Position numbers and translations under genes: made by a program. A model generated the notes under the pieces. The model was not told the origin of the DNA, searched no databases, and was given only the letters and a program-made list of their open reading frames with translations. From Metabacillus endolithicus (GTDB lineage: Bacteria > Bacillota > Bacilli > Bacillales > Bacillaceae), in contig NZ_CP095550.1 of assembly GCF_023078335.1 (NCBI RefSeq), positions 2,400,001 through 2,464,000 of the forward strand: a stretch of 64,000 nucleotides of DNA, written 5' to 3'. Below, piece by piece: positions 8,467 to 18,857 of this stretch; position 1 is the stretch's first letter, and the number at the start of each line of letters is the position of its first letter.

Positions 8467-9297
8467 TTATTTAATTAAGTCACTAACAAACTTCGGTAAT
8501 ACAAAGCATGCTTTGTGAAGTTCTTTTGTGTAGTATTTTGTTTCAATCTCATGGAAGCGATCTTCACTTACTTCAAGTGGATCGTATTTTTTAGAACCAA
8601 TTGTGAATGTCCATAATCCACTTGGATATGTTGGAATGTTCGCTGTGTACAGACGCGTGATTGGGAAGATTTCTTTTACGTCACGTTGAACATTTGTAAT
8701 TAATTCTGGTGTAAACCAAGGGTTGTCCGTTTGGGCAACGAACACACCATCTTCTTTAAGTGCTTTTGAAATTCCAGCGTAGAAGCCTTTTGTAAATAAG
8801 TTTACTGCAGGTCCCATTGGTTCTGTAGAATCAACCATGATTACGTCGTATTCATTTTCGCTCTCAGCAATATGCATGAAGCCGTCGCCAACTTTTACCT
8901 CTACACGTGGATCATCAAGTTTTCCTGCAATTTCAGGAAGGAATTTTTTAGAATACTCAATAACTTTTCCGTCGATATCAACAAGTGTTGCTTTTTTTAC
9001 TTGAGGGTGCTTAAGAACTTCGCGAATAACGCCACCGTCTCCACCACCAACAACTAGAACGTTTTCAGGGTTTGGGTGCGTAAATAAAGGAACATGTGCA
9101 ACCATTTCGTGGTATACAAACTCGTCCTTTTGTGACGTCATAACCATTCCATCAAGGAAAAGCATGTTGCCAAACTCTTCTGTTTCAACCATTTCTAAGT
9201 ATTGAAATTCTGTTTGCTCTGTATGTAACGTTTGCTTCACTTTTAATGTAATTCCAAAATTCTTCGTTTGCTTCTCTGTGTACCATAATTCACTCAT
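8467..9297 (-). CDS. speE: Spermidine synthase
   Basis: SpeE transfers an aminopropyl group from decarboxylated S-adenosylmethionine to putrescine. The protein is 276 residues, identical in length to the B. subtilis enzyme. The cofactor-binding motif [16 protein letters not shown] lies near residue 82, [19 protein letters not shown] carries the ribose-binding acid, and [10 protein letters not shown] the catalytic Asp region. The ATG at 9297 follows a GAAAGGAT site. It is the first gene of the speE-speB operon, and divergent from pbpG across a 272-bp gap in which no firm promoter was assigned. Confidence 0.95.
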   Translation of the reverse strand: MSELWYTEKQTKNFGITLKVKQTLHTEQTEFQYLEMVETEEFGNMLFLDGMVMTSQKDEFVYHEMVAHVPLFTHPNPENVLVVGGGDGGVIREVLKHPQVKKATLVDIDGKVIEYSKKFLPEIAGKLDDPRVEVKVGDGFMHIAESENEYDVIMVDSTEPMGPAVNLFTKGFYAGISKALKEDGVFVAQTDNPWFTPELITNVQRDVKEIFPITRLYTANIPTYPSGLWTFTIGSKKYDPLEVSEDRFHEIETKYYTKELHKACFVLPKFVSDLIK

Positions 9298-9569
9298 GTA
9301 AATCCATCCTTTCAGCTAGCTCCTTTTTTATCCATATCCTTTCGAGTCAAAGAAAAAACATAAAAAATCAGAAGCATCTCTTTTTTATCTTAACCGGTGG
9401 AGTCTATTGACATCCGGAAAAATTTTCTTTTCAAACTATAGATGAATCTAGCAGATATTGAAGAAAAAATCTATGACTTTTTTTCAAAATGTTTAAAAAA
9501 TCGATAAAAATCCTATAATGACTAACAATATGCTCATTCGAAAAATCAATACTTGTAGAGGAGGTGAGC

Positions 9570-11645
9570 ATGATGGATGTGATTACACCGAAACGAATTA
9601 AAATCACATTAAAGACATTACGTGCAATAACATTTATTAGTTTGTTATTACTCGTCTTTCTGTCGACAGTTATTTTAAGTATTGTTTTATATGCAAAATG
9701 GCAAGGACCTCCCTCTTTATCCGTTCCACAATCAACGATTATTTATGCAAGTGACGGATCAAAAATAGGAGAGTTACATAATGGACAAAAACGATATTGG
9801 GTTAATCTTGATGATATTTCCCAACATGTTATAAACGCAACCATATCTATTGAAGATCAAAGCTTTTATGAACATAACGGATTTGACTATAAGCGGATAG
9901 CTGGTGCAGCTCTGGCTGATATAAAAGCAATGGCAAAGGTCCAGGGAGCAAGTACAATTACCCAGCAATATGCACGAAATCTATTTTTAAAGCATGAAAA
10001 AACATGGCAACGAAAAGCAAATGAAGCTCTCTATACCATTCGGTTGGAGCAAAATTATAGTAAAGATAATATCTTAGAAGGTTATTTAAATACGATTTAT
10101 TATGGTCATGGTGTTTACGGAATCCAAGCAGCAGCAAATTATTATTTTGGTAAAGATGCAAGCAAACTAACACTTCCTGAAGCTGCTTTACTTGCCGGTA
10201 TTCCGAAAGGACCTAATTTATACTCTCCTTATGTGAACCGCGAAAAAGCCGAAGAAAGACAGCATGTTATTTTACATACGATGCAAAATGAAGGCTATCT
10301 TACTGAGAAGCAATTACAAGAGGCCATATCAACTAAACTCGTTTATAAAACAAAGACGGAAAAAGTTGAAAAAGGATTTGCAGGTTATTTTCAGGATGCG
10401 GCCATGAGTGAGCTGTCAGATAAACTAAATTTAGACGTTCAGGCTGTACAAACGCAAGGCTTAAAAATTTATACAACATTAGATGTTAACATGCAGAAAA
10501 AAGCCGAGGAAATTGTCGCAGAAACCATATCTAAAGAATCTGACATCCAAACAGGGATGGTTGCGATTGATCCTAAAACAGGCTATGTTAAAGCATTAAT
10601 CGGTGGCCGTAATTATGAAGAAAGTCCATTCAATCGTGCCATTCAAGCAAAAAGGCAGCCCGGATCAACCATTAAGCCTTTGCTCTATTACTCAGCGATC
10701 ATGAAAGGCTTCACTCCGGCAACAGAAATGAAAAGTGAGCCAACCTCTTTTTCCTATGATGATGGAAAAGCAACCTATAAACCGAGTAATTACAATGACT
10801 ATTATGCCAATGATTTTATTACAATGCTCCAGGCAATTGCTCTGTCTGATAATGTTTTTGCTGTAAAAACTCATATGTTTATCGGTATGGAGGAGCTAAT
10901 CAAAACAGGAGAATTACTGGGACTTTCAACAAAAATCAAGGAAAATCCATCTGCTGCGTTAGGAACATCACCTGTTCGTCTTGTTGATATTGTTAATGCG
11001 TACGGAATTATTGGTAACGGCGGTAAAAAAATAGAACCAACTTTTATTACAAAAATTGAAGATGCACAAGGTGAGGTCATTTACAAAGCAGATCGCGAGA
11101 AAGAACAAGTCCTTAATGAGCAAGCTGCTTTTGTTACGACTCATATGATGAAAGGCATGTTCGATTCTTCTATTAATGATTACACATCTGTCACTGGACA
11201 CAGCATTGCCGACTCCTTAACAAGAGATTATGCCGGAAAATCTGGTACAACCTCAACAGATAGCTGGATGATTGGAATGGCTCCACAACTCGTCACAGGT
11301 GTCTGGACAGGGTATGACAAAGGCAAAACAATTGACCTTGTTCAAGAACGCAGCTACGCAAAAACGATTTGGTCCACCTTTATGGAAGAAGCTCTCGATA
11401 AACAGTCTGTGAAAGCATTCCGTCCACCTGATGGAGTGGTTGGCGTGTATATTAATCCAGCTAACGGTAAGCTCGCTACAAAGGACTGCCCCGTTCGCAG
11501 ATTAACTTACTTTATTGCAGGCACTGAACCTACTCAATATTGTGAAGAACATATCGATGAGTTGAATGGTTTGGAAGAAGAACAGAAGCCTGTGGAACAG
11601 AAAAAAGAAGGCTGGTTTGATAAGTACTTTAAGTGGTGGGATTAA
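9570..11645 (+). CDS. pbpG: Class A penicillin-binding protein (PBP2D type)
   Basis: A bifunctional peptidoglycan synthase of about 691 residues, anchored by one N-terminal membrane helix (residues ~18-45). The GT51 glycosyltransferase domain has the catalytic Glu in EDQSFYEHNGFD near residue 94. The transpeptidase domain has SxxK in PGSTIKP near 365, SDN in LSDNVFAVK and KSGT near 555. Neighbours speE and ywhD and the length match B. subtilis PbpG, one of two class A PBPs needed for spore peptidoglycan, reported there as forespore-specific under SigF. AGGAGG precedes two adjacent ATGs (9570 and 9573); the GTG at 9564 is too close to the site. An acidic, Lys-rich tail ends the protein. Confidence 0.93.
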   Translation: MMDVITPKRIKITLKTLRAITFISLLLLVFLSTVILSIVLYAKWQGPPSLSVPQSTIIYASDGSKIGELHNGQKRYWVNLDDISQHVINATISIEDQSFYEHNGFDYKRIAGAALADIKAMAKVQGASTITQQYARNLFLKHEKTWQRKANEALYTIRLEQNYSKDNILEGYLNTIYYGHGVYGIQAAANYYFGKDASKLTLPEAALLAGIPKGPNLYSPYVNREKAEERQHVILHTMQNEGYLTEKQLQEAISTKLVYKTKTEKVEKGFAGYFQDAAMSELSDKLNLDVQAVQTQGLKIYTTLDVNMQKKAEEIVAETISKESDIQTGMVAIDPKTGYVKALIGGRNYEESPFNRAIQAKRQPGSTIKPLLYYSAIMKGFTPATEMKSEPTSFSYDDGKATYKPSNYNDYYANDFITMLQAIALSDNVFAVKTHMFIGMEELIKTGELLGLSTKIKENPSAALGTSPVRLVDIVNAYGIIGNGGKKIEPTFITKIEDAQGEVIYKADREKEQVLNEQAAFVTTHMMKGMFDSSINDYTSVTGHSIADSLTRDYAGKSGTTSTDSWMIGMAPQLVTGVWTGYDKGKTIDLVQERSYAKTIWSTFMEEALDKQSVKAFRPPDGVVGVYINPANGKLATKDCPVRRLTYFIAGTEPTQYCEEHIDELNGLEEEQKPVEQKKEGWFDKYFKWWD

Positions 11646-11771
11646 ATAACGGCGGCTAGACTGAGGTGCTTATAATTGATAGCGAAACCTGAGAATTGCG
11701 GATATTACAAAAAATTGCTGATATCACCAGTTCATCTATAATCTATAAAATAAATAACTAAAAACAAATAA

Positions 11772-11806
11772 AAAACCCCGAGCAAACAAGTCGCTCGGGA
11801 TTTTTT
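11772..11806. terminator. Bidirectional terminator between pbpG and ywhD
   Basis: Perfect 7-bp stem CCCGAGC / GCTCGGG with a 9-base loop, with A run before and T run after. It is 127 bp beyond the pbpG stop and 100 bp beyond the ywhD stop. Confidence 0.85.
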
Positions 11807-11906
11807 ATGTCCTAGTTTTATAACTGTATATCTAGTCTACTAATTTTCCCAGTGAACCACAAGAATTTACTTATTTGTTCACGTAATTTTCACACTTTGG
11901 ACAAAT

Positions 11907-12421
11907 TTATTGAATCGTGTTCAAATCGTCCTTTAACTTTTGCTCAGAATTCTCCCACATATTTGGGTCATGTTTTTTCAGAAAATCTGTAAGAATTTCT
12001 TTTGAACGGTCATCCATATGATCAACGATGATATGGCGTTTGATCGATTTATCCATGCGGTTTACATGCTCTGGAAGTGATTTGTATCCTCTTCTGATGC
12101 TGCGATCGACTGTCATTTCACAGGCTGTTACGCCCGCATAATAAGGACCTTCTGTTTTGCGGTCAATCGTCACCCAAACTAACCAATATGGTTTACCATT
12201 TGGTACTTCTTCTTTCGTTTTAAGAAACTTGATTCCCTTTTCCACAACACTTCTTGCATGCATCGCGCCGATATCAACAAAGGCTTCTCCTTCTTCGATA
12301 TCAACAAATACAGGTGAGACATTATCTAGGCTGAGCGCTCCAACACCAAAGCCGCCATGACCATCTGTTGGGTCACTTTTTATAATATTAAAGCCAATGC
12401 TTTTTTTCTTTTTTCTTCCAT
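11907..12421 (-). CDS. ywhD: YwhD family protein, frameshifted near its start
   Basis: A conserved Bacillaceae protein of unknown function. The intact frame MHARSVVEKGIKFLKTKEEVP onward corresponds to the last two thirds of YwhD. The missing N-terminus is upstream in another frame: an ATG at 12421 with a well-placed AGGAGG site leads into MEEKRKK. After restoring one A in the poly-A tracts at 12401-12414 it continues SIGFNIIKSDPTDGHGGFGVG directly into the main frame. The repaired length is about 171 residues, as in B. subtilis. Neighbour ywhC follows the same order as in B. subtilis. A homopolymer error is the likely cause. Confidence 0.85.
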
Positions 12422-12442
12422 ATTGGACCTCCTAACTTGTCT

Positions 12443-13117
12443 TTACAATAAAGGATTGAGCAAAAAGTGGAATGTGTTCATCACAATTGCTCTTCCTACT
12501 TCAAATATTGGTTGAATAATATACGCATCTAATGGTGTAATCACAAGGATTAAGAAAATAATGATTCCATAGCTTTCATACTGTGTCATCTTTGAGCGGA
12601 TATGTGTTGGTGCTAAGTCTTCGATAATTCTGTATCCATCCAGTGGTGGAAACGGAAGCAAATTAAAAATAAATAAAATTACATTAAGAGACACAAAAAT
12701 ATTAAAAAACTGTTCAAGGCTTGTTACCATATTGTCTGGCAGTGCAGAAACAGCATTCGTTGTTAATAATATATACCAAATGGCTGTTCCTATAAAAGCA
12801 AGCACCAAGTTACTTAACGGACCAGCGATGGAAACCAACACACCTGCCAGGCGTGGACGTTTGAAAAAGTAACGATTTACCGGAACAGGTCTTGCCCAAC
12901 CGAATCCTGCTATAAAAATAAGGATCGTACCAAATGGATCTAAATGGGCCAGTGGATTTAGTGTTAATCTTCCCTGCCGCTCTGCCGTCGGATCACCGAA
13001 TTTATAAGCCACATAGGCATGAGCAAATTCATGAAGAGTAAAAGCCACCATAAGTGTAATGATTACATATGGAAACACTTCTAACGGAAATGCTAAAAAG
13101 CTACTAAAGTCGTTCAT
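12443..13117 (-). CDS. ywhC: Site-2-protease family membrane protein YwhC
   Basis: A 224-residue integral membrane zinc metalloprotease homologue of the M50 family, with four to six hydrophobic segments. The zinc motif HExxH is in [16 protein letters not shown] within the first membrane helix, and the second conserved motif is [10 protein letters not shown] near residue 155. The start is placed at ATG 13117 ([18 protein letters not shown]), with AAGGGG upstream. The 23 residues that could be added by starting at 13186 are unlike the family. Bacterial homologues cleave membrane-embedded substrates; the substrate here is unknown. It sits just upstream of ywhD, as in B. subtilis. Confidence 0.88.
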   Translation of the reverse strand: MNDFSSFLAFPLEVFPYVIITLMVAFTLHEFAHAYVAYKFGDPTAERQGRLTLNPLAHLDPFGTILIFIAGFGWARPVPVNRYFFKRPRLAGVLVSIAGPLSNLVLAFIGTAIWYILLTTNAVSALPDNMVTSLEQFFNIFVSLNVILFIFNLLPFPPLDGYRIIEDLAPTHIRSKMTQYESYGIIIFLILVITPLDAYIIQPIFEVGRAIVMNTFHFLLNPLL

Positions 13118-13271
13118 TTTTAACCCCTTTTGGTTTTTAAAGTATGTAGAGATCACTCTATTATATGAAGGATCTTGAGGATTCATTATTCTTCTAGCTT
13201 AACATGTTACATACTAGATGTTCGACTAAAGTATACTATATTTCGCCAAAAATGAAAAAAGAGGAACCCGT

Positions 13272-13392
13272 AAGAAAAGCGCAAGCGCCTTGGTCAGCCC
13301 GACATGCATAAGACGATTTGGAATAGAAGGCGCTCTTTGCCTTATATTCCAAATTGGCTTATGACCTCGAGGGCTAGGCGCTGGAGCTAGAC
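13272..13392. repeat. Dispersed hairpin element, Bacillaceae type
   Basis: A long imperfect inverted repeat. The left arm carries AAGCGCAAGCGCC, CATAAG and ATTTGGAATA; the right arm carries TATTCCAAAT, CTTATG and GGCTAGGCGCTGGAGC. The innermost 10 bp pair perfectly. From memory, elements with the same GGTCAGCCC and GGCGCTGGAGCTAGACA ends recur in many Bacillaceae intergenic regions. This is the only copy seen here. Confidence 0.7.
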
Positions 13393-13433
13393 ACTATAAC
13401 TACGTACAAAACTTTATACTTTCTTACCTTTTA

Positions 13434-13470
13434 AAAAAACCGCCAAAAAGATTAATTTTTGACGGCCTCA
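13434..13470 (-). terminator. Terminator overlapping the end of ywgA
   Basis: On the minus strand, GCCGTCAAAAAT and TTTTTGGCGG form a stem across the ywgA stop codon, followed by TTTTTTT. Confidence 0.75.
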
Positions 13471-13970
13471 TTTTTCACAAGGTTTTTGATCGATTTAATA
13501 TATTCATATGCATCAGCGATTTCTTCTTCCGTATAGCGCTGCTTGCTTTTTAGCGTAAATACTTTTTCCTTCACTTCTTCTTCTGTTAGTCCTTCAAAGT
13601 ATAAAACGGTTGAGACTAACTCTAAAAAGCGGGAACTTTGTTCATTTAAATTTAGCATACATTCCTTAAACTGTGGCATGTCCAGGTCATAATGTCCAAG
13701 AAATTCACTTCCCGTATCTGTTAAGGAATATCTGTATTGAAAATATCCACCCTTTTTTTCATGAACTTCCTCTAAAAAGCCCAGGTTGCAAAGCTCTTCG
13801 ATTCGTAAAGTAAGCTCTTCTGAATATGGTCCGTAAAAGTGGAAATTGTATTTTTCATAAAAAGGCAGATCAATCTTTTTTGCAATATAAATCATTTTTT
13901 GCAGTTTTTTCCGACCAATGATTTCCCCAGCAGATGAGATAACCTTCATCAGCTTTGCATGTTCTTTCAT
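13452..13970 (-). CDS. ywgA: YwgA family protein
   Basis: A conserved soluble protein of about 172 residues. MKEHAKLMKVISSAGEIIG, GRKKLQKMIYIAKK and FHFYGPYSEELTLRIEELC match Bacillus YwgA. The first ~100 residues resemble a winged-helix-like fold, but no function is established. The ATG at 13970 begins the conserved region, and a TTG three bases earlier is closer to the AGGAG site; the longer frame from the TTG at 14036 adds 22 unconserved residues. It follows ywfO by a short gap and is probably cotranscribed. No regulatory site was seen. Confidence 0.8.
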   Translation of the reverse strand: MKEHAKLMKVISSAGEIIGRKKLQKMIYIAKKIDLPFYEKYNFHFYGPYSEELTLRIEELCNLGFLEEVHEKKGGYFQYRYSLTDTGSEFLGHYDLDMPQFKECMLNLNEQSSRFLELVSTVLYFEGLTEEEVKEKVFTLKSKQRYTEEEIADAYEYIKSIKNLVKNEAVKN

Positions 13971-14049
13971 CAATGCCCCGTCATCTCCTAACTCTTTCTT
14001 TGTTTCATCGTTAAAAAAATTTATGTTTAGTCTCAAGATGAGGACGTGA

Positions 14050-15360
14050 TCATTCCTCTTTCTTTTTATCTAAGTTCAGTAACTCAAGAATCTTCTTCTT
14101 AGCAGCTTTTTTCGTTGAAAAATCTTCTAATAAGTCCAATGGAAAATATAATTTATGGTCCGTTCTTCTTTTTCCAGAAATAGCATCCACAATCTCTGAT
14201 TCTCTTGATAATTCTCGCAAATCACCGTTAGACATTAATAAATGAATAGGCAACCGTTCCTCTTCTTCACCTGGACGGTAAAAATCATAAGGCAGATCTG
14301 ATGAGGAATCTACAACAAGGTAGTATTCCGGATCAATTCCAGCCTTTTTAAATAGAGTTGTAAGCTCCATTAGTGTCATCATTTGGACATTTGGATTGAA
14401 CTCCACATATTTAAAGAGCTGACGGTTCATAAAACGACAGCATAAGTCACGTAAAATATGATCATCTTCATCTTGCCAAGCTTGGAAATAATACAAAATA
14501 ATGGATTCATCCAGCTTTAAGTAGTCCTGAAGAGTTAACTCTTCTTCAAATAAGGAATAAAAATGAATAGGATCATGTTTGAAGGTATAAAACTCTTGGT
14601 GGAGTTGTTTTGCACGATGAAGGATTTTGGTTAAAATCACTTCAGCACTGCGAGTAACCGGGTGAAAATACACCTGCCAATACATTTGATATCGGCTCAT
14701 AATGTAATCTTCAACGGCATGCATACCACTGCTTTTCATGACAACCTGATCCTCACGCGGTCTCATTACCCGTAAAATCCGTTCCATATCAAAGTGGCCA
14801 TAGCTAACACCAGTGTAATAAGCATCACGTTGCAGATAATCCATACGATCAGCATCAATCTGGCTAGATATTAAACTAACAACCTGTTTCTTTTCATAGG
14901 TTTTGGCAATAACCTCTGCGACCTTTTTAGGGAAATCTTCTTCCACTTCTTTTAAAACTGAGTTTACCTCAGTATCTCCTAGTATAATCGCCTGAGTAAA
15001 ATCTTCATGATCAAGATGGAATACCTTTTCAAATGAGTGAGAAAACGGACCATGACCTAAATCATGTAATAAAGCCGCACAAAGACATAACAGCCTTTCT
15101 TCATCATCCCATTCCGGTCTTCCTTTAAAAACATCATCAACGATTCTGCGCACAATCTCATAAACACCTAATGAATGGTTAAATCGACTATGCTCAGCAC
15201 CATGAAAGGTTAGATAGGTTGTCCCTAATTGACGTATTCTTCTTAAACGCTGAAATTCCTTCGTACCGATCAGATCCCAAATGAGCTTATCACGTACATG
15301 AATATAGCGGTGAACGGGATCCTTAAATACCTTTTCTTCAGACAACTTTCTATTTTTCAT
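14050..15360 (-). CDS. ywfO: HD-domain phosphohydrolase YwfO
   Basis: A protein of about 436 residues with an HD metal-dependent phosphohydrolase domain. HSRFNHSLGVYEI provides the first His, AALLHDLGHGPFSHSFE the HD pair, and SSQIDADRMDYLQRD the distal Asp. The N-terminal EKVFKDPVHRYIHV block is typical of the dGTPase/YwfO group. Homologues have nucleotide triphosphohydrolase activity, so a role in dNTP control is plausible but not shown by the sequence. The start is taken at ATG 15360, where conservation with B. subtilis begins; its ribosome site is weak. An upstream ATG at 15390 would add ten residues. Confidence 0.85.
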   Translation of the reverse strand: MKNRKLSEEKVFKDPVHRYIHVRDKLIWDLIGTKEFQRLRRIRQLGTTYLTFHGAEHSRFNHSLGVYEIVRRIVDDVFKGRPEWDDEERLLCLCAALLHDLGHGPFSHSFEKVFHLDHEDFTQAIILGDTEVNSVLKEVEEDFPKKVAEVIAKTYEKKQVVSLISSQIDADRMDYLQRDAYYTGVSYGHFDMERILRVMRPREDQVVMKSSGMHAVEDYIMSRYQMYWQVYFHPVTRSAEVILTKILHRAKQLHQEFYTFKHDPIHFYSLFEEELTLQDYLKLDESIILYYFQAWQDEDDHILRDLCCRFMNRQLFKYVEFNPNVQMMTLMELTTLFKKAGIDPEYYLVVDSSSDLPYDFYRPGEEEERLPIHLLMSNGDLRELSRESEIVDAISGKRRTDHKLYFPLDLLEDFSTKKAAKKKILELLNLDKKKEE

Positions 15361-15475
15361 TGTCTTCCACTTCCGTTCTAACTTAATCACTAATACCTAA
15401 TCTTTCTCTCATTACTACATCATCTATTATATCGGGTTCCATTCGACAATCCCACCCATAATTCGGAAATCTGTT

Positions 15476-15503
15476 CGACAAACTTCGGGAAGTGACAGGC
15501 ACC
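15476..15503. repeat. Dispersed 28-bp repeat, copy 2
   Basis: Identical over 28 bases to the copy at 46276-46303 and to the reverse complement of the copy at 5755-5782. It lies in the gap upstream of ywfO. Confidence 0.85.
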
Positions 15504-15527
15504 ACCCAAACCCGGTCTCCAAACAAA

Positions 15528-15558
15528 AACATCACCATGCATCTAACACAAGGTGATG
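15528..15558 (-). terminator. Terminator of the DUF1450 gene
   Basis: AACATCACC and GGTGATGTT pair around a 15-base loop on the minus strand and are followed by TTTG, directly after the stop codon. Confidence 0.65.
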
Positions 15559-15783
15559 TTATTTTCCCAATTTCTTCTCGATCTTTTCGATGAGTTCGTC
15601 TTCTGTTGGTGCAGCTAGCGGACGGTTGTTAACAAAGGCGAATGCTTTTTTTCTGCCTGGTCCACAGTAAGATTGACATGCAATGTCTATTGTAGCTTCT
15701 GAATCTATTTTTTTTAATTTTGGTATGAGTGTTTTAATGTTTGTTGCTTGACAATCATCACAAATTCGAAATTCATTTGCCAT
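15559..15783 (-). CDS. DUF1450 family small Cys protein
   Basis: A 74-residue protein of the DUF1450 family (YuzB-like). It has an N-terminal CDDC pair near residues 8-11 and a [19 protein letters not shown] block near 36, which is the family signature: a possible metal or Fe-S site on a thioredoxin-like fold. The acidic C-terminus ([17 protein letters not shown]) is also typical. An AAGGGACTGG site precedes ATG 15783. It is monocistronic with its own terminator. Function is unknown. Confidence 0.8.
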   Translation of the reverse strand: MANEFRICDDCQATNIKTLIPKLKKIDSEATIDIACQSYCGPGRKKAFAFVNNRPLAAPTEDELIEKIEKKLGK

Positions 15784-16143
15784 CGATTATCCAGTCCCTT
15801 CTATTCGAACGGTACAATTCTACCGTTTTTTCACTAAGAGACATTTTACCTTGATTCGACCTGTGATGCAAGTACGCTGAAGCTAGGCTCTAGTTATATT
15901 TCATTTCCTCCTGCGGTTGCATTTTCCATTTCATTTCATAAACATGAGTAAAAATGGTTATAGTAGATTATAAAAATGAAAGATATTCACCAATTTTCAC
16001 AGCAATTTACAGGGATCTTTATTTGTTTTTGAAAAAATCTACTATCCTCTTAAAGAAAATTGTATAAATCGTGTCATTCTTGTCCATGCTTAGTAACAGT
16101 TAATAGTAAACAATATTTATTTAATATAGGGAGTTGGACATTT

Positions 16144-16926
16144 ATGAAACAAAGACAAGACGCATGGTCAGAAGAGAATGATTTATTACTAGCGGAAACA
16201 GTTTTACGACATGTTCGTGAAGGCAGCACACAATTAAATGCATTTGAAGAAGTTGGAGATAAGTTAAATCGTACATCTGCTGCATGTGGGTTCCGCTGGA
16301 ATGCTGTTGTTCGTCACGACTATGAAAAAGCATTGCAACTAGCGAAAAAGCAACGTAAACAAAGAATGAGAGCTTTAGGAAAAGGACAACCTGTTAAAAA
16401 GCAATTACTTTATACACCAGATACACCTTCAGGAGATGTAGAAGATTTCGATGAACAAGAAGAGCAATCAATGATGTCAATGTCTGCTTTAGAAAGCCAT
16501 ATGGCAGAGGTAATGCCTGCAGATGAAGATGTATCAACATCATTTACAAAACAAGCACAACCAGCACCAGTAAAACAACCTGTTGCCACCTATCAAGCTC
16601 AAGCTACTACTAATAGATTAACAATGGATCAAGTTATTGCATTCTTGCAGTCTTATAAAACAAGCAGCGTTCAATCAGAAGCATTAAAAAGTGAAAACCT
16701 TCGTTTAAAGCGTGAAGTTCAAGAGCTTTCTTCACAAAATGATGAACTACAAAAGAAAGTGAACAGATTAGAACAAGACACTGTTACCGTTCAAGAAGAC
16801 TATGAAACATTAATGAAAATTATGAACCGCGCGAGAAAGCTTGTTCTATTTGATGAAGAAGACCGCACAGTGCCAACTACATTTAAAATGGATCGCAATG
16901 GAAATTTAGAGAAAATGGCTGAATAA
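16144..16926 (+). CDS. rsfA: Prespore-specific transcriptional regulator RsfA
   Basis: RsfA modulates part of the SigF regulon in the B. subtilis forespore. The 260-residue protein has an N-terminal Myb/SANT-like DNA-binding region (residues ~5-65, with [20 protein letters not shown] and [10 protein letters not shown]). A variable Gln/Ala/Pro-rich linker follows, then a coiled coil near residues 180-225 ([20 protein letters not shown]). The ATG at 16144 is chosen because MKQRQDAW matches family starts; an in-frame start at 16060 would add 28 unconserved residues. A weak SigF-like GTATA is at about 16064, but its -10 partner is poor. It is monocistronic, with a clear terminator. Confidence 0.92.
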   Translation: MKQRQDAWSEENDLLLAETVLRHVREGSTQLNAFEEVGDKLNRTSAACGFRWNAVVRHDYEKALQLAKKQRKQRMRALGKGQPVKKQLLYTPDTPSGDVEDFDEQEEQSMMSMSALESHMAEVMPADEDVSTSFTKQAQPAPVKQPVATYQAQATTNRLTMDQVIAFLQSYKTSSVQSEALKSENLRLKREVQELSSQNDELQKKVNRLEQDTVTVQEDYETLMKIMNRARKLVLFDEEDRTVPTTFKMDRNGNLEKMAE

Positions 16927-16933
16927 TTCTAGT

Positions 16934-16962
16934 TGAAGACGTGATAACCACGTCTTTTTACA
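16934..16962 (+). terminator. Terminator of rsfA
   Basis: Stem AGACGTG / CACGTCT with a 5-base loop, followed by TTTTT, 8-10 bases after the stop codon. Confidence 0.88.
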
Positions 16963-17042
16963 TTTTATAAAAACTTTCATGAAACTCTACTGAATCTTCA
17001 TTCGTATATAGTGATCATATCAAGTGAAAAGGTTGGTCTAAC

Positions 17043-17861
17043 ATGGAAAATCAAAATTGGCTGCAATCAGAATTAAAGATCATTGAAAAATGGGAACAGG
17101 ATCAAAAAGGAATTTGGTTTTGGGAGCGAATTGGTCGCCTTCCTTTTAAGCTATTAGATAAAATCACTCCAGCTTTTATTCAAAAAAAGATTGGTGTTCT
17201 TTTAGATGAACTAGGACAATTCGTCCAAACAGGTGGACAATATTTAACACAGGAAAAACTTGTGTTAGGAAAGCTGAGAAAGAAGGCTGGTAACGAAGCT
17301 TTAACACTTACCGACATTTCCACTCTTCCTCTCCAGACAATGGATGAAGTAGGCGCAGAGTTAAAATCAAACCGAAGCAAGCTTGCGACCATTCAAGGAG
17401 CAACAACAGGGGTTGGCGGAATTTTCACCCTTGCCATTGATATTCCCGTTCTGCTAGGTCTTTCCTTAAAAACGCTTCAAGAAATAGCGATCACATATGG
17501 ATATGATCCAAGCAAACGTGAGGAACGGATTTTCATTGTAAAATGCCTTCAATTTTCTTCTGCCGATATTGTTGGAAAACAGGCGATATTAAATGAATTA
17601 TCATCATTCTATAAACGAAGTGAAAGCACAAATAATGAAATGATTTCACAGCTTCAAGGCTGGCGTGAGGTTGTTTACACTTACCGAGATCAATTCGGGT
17701 GGAAAAAACTACTTCAAATGGTTCCAATCGCAGGCATCGTATTCGGGGCACTAACAAATCGCTCTATGATTCACGATTTATCAGAAACAGCGATTATGTT
17801 GTACCGGAAAAGAAGAATACTAGAAAAACTAGATGCATACGAAAAAGAGTTAGCTGAGTAA
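17043..17861 (+). CDS. EcsC family protein
   Basis: A 272-residue protein of the EcsC family. The signature region is visible as LATIQGATTGVGGIFTLAIDIPVLLGLSLKTLQEIAITYGYD near residues 125-165, a hydrophobic glycine-rich segment likely membrane-associated. A second hydrophobic segment (LLQMVPIAGIVFGALTN) is near residue 225. Family members occur next to ABC transporters or alone, and their function is not known. The ATG at 17043 follows AAAAGGTTGG. It is convergent with lipL and shares a hairpin with it. Confidence 0.8.
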   Translation: MENQNWLQSELKIIEKWEQDQKGIWFWERIGRLPFKLLDKITPAFIQKKIGVLLDELGQFVQTGGQYLTQEKLVLGKLRKKAGNEALTLTDISTLPLQTMDEVGAELKSNRSKLATIQGATTGVGGIFTLAIDIPVLLGLSLKTLQEIAITYGYDPSKREERIFIVKCLQFSSADIVGKQAILNELSSFYKRSESTNNEMISQLQGWREVVYTYRDQFGWKKLLQMVPIAGIVFGALTNRSMIHDLSETAIMLYRKRRILEKLDAYEKELAE

Positions 17862-17878
17862 TTCAGCTAACTCTTAAA
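17848..17878. terminator. Shared bidirectional terminator of the EcsC-family gene and lipL
   Basis: The perfect stem GAGTTAGCTGA / TCAGCTAACTC spans the stop codons of both convergent genes, so each gene's last codons form part of the other's terminator. Confidence 0.85.
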
Positions 17879-18712
17879 TACTTTTTCATTGCGATCGATC
17901 ATTCTCACCAAATTTTGCTGAAAAAGCAGCTGTTCATCCACTGTAAGAGAAGATGAAATTAGCTCCTGACTATGCTCCTTTAAGGTGATAAGCAATTCAT
18001 ATAGCATCTTTTCAACTGTCAGCTCTACCTGAAGTAAATCACTAAGTGATGACATCGTTTCCGGTTTAATCACTGGAAACGTGAACTTCGTTTGTTCATT
18101 TCTTAAAGAAAGCTCATAAAACTGACGAATAAGGTCAGCTCTTTCTTCACCGCTCCCTGTTACACAAAGATAAATCTGAACAGCAACTCCACCACGCAGT
18201 CTTCTTTGTGATATTCCTGCAAATTTCTTACCGTTTATACTTAAATCATAGCTGCCAGGACAATAAGAGCCAACAATTTCACGTGCTTCAATATTGGCAT
18301 CGTATTTTTTTAGCATCAGCTTGATTAAATCAAGCATCGCATCATAGCCACGATCAATATCAATTCCTTTTTCACTATCAGGAAAAATAAGCGATATATT
18401 TAATACATCCTTGTCTAATACAACCGCAAGGCCCCCGGAGTTTCGAACAATCACATGATAACCGTGGTTTTTGAGAAATTGTAAACCTTCCTCTAAATAT
18501 GGAAGCTTGGTATCTTGTATTCCCAGCACAATCGTTTGATGATGCACCCACGTTCTCACCGTTGCTGGTGACTCATTCTTTCCAACACTTGCACACAAAG
18601 TGTCGTCAATTGCAAACGAATGCTTCGCATCAAATTGCGGTCCCAGGCTTGATTGATCAATGATCCGCCATTGTGGCTGATGGATTAAAGAGGAAGGTAA
18701 TAGATTGGTCAT
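17867..18712 (-). CDS. lipL: Octanoyl-[GcvH]:protein N-octanoyltransferase
   Basis: LipL moves octanoate from GcvH to the E2 subunits of 2-oxoacid dehydrogenases during lipoic acid synthesis. The 281-residue protein has the lipoate-ligase-like fold. [21 protein letters not shown] is near residue 88, the catalytic Cys151 lies in [12 protein letters not shown], and [18 protein letters not shown] follows. Cys rather than a Lys-centred ligase site, together with the position next to pta, separates it from LplA and LipM. The ATG at 18712 has AAGGAG upstream. It is monocistronic. Confidence 0.92.
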   Translation of the reverse strand: MTNLLPSSLIHQPQWRIIDQSSLGPQFDAKHSFAIDDTLCASVGKNESPATVRTWVHHQTIVLGIQDTKLPYLEEGLQFLKNHGYHVIVRNSGGLAVVLDKDVLNISLIFPDSEKGIDIDRGYDAMLDLIKLMLKKYDANIEAREIVGSYCPGSYDLSINGKKFAGISQRRLRGGVAVQIYLCVTGSGEERADLIRQFYELSLRNEQTKFTFPVIKPETMSSLSDLLQVELTVEKMLYELLITLKEHSQELISSSLTVDEQLLFQQNLVRMIDRNEKVFKS

Positions 18713-18857
18713 GAAGAATTACTCCTTAAAACAGTTTCGTATAGATTATTATACCACTAACTTCATAGTTAATCGTTCATTCAATTGTGCTAAATGGTGC
18801 TTTCTGTATATTTCCAATAAAGTTTTGCTTGGTCATGTGAAAATGTTGGCTATTGTT

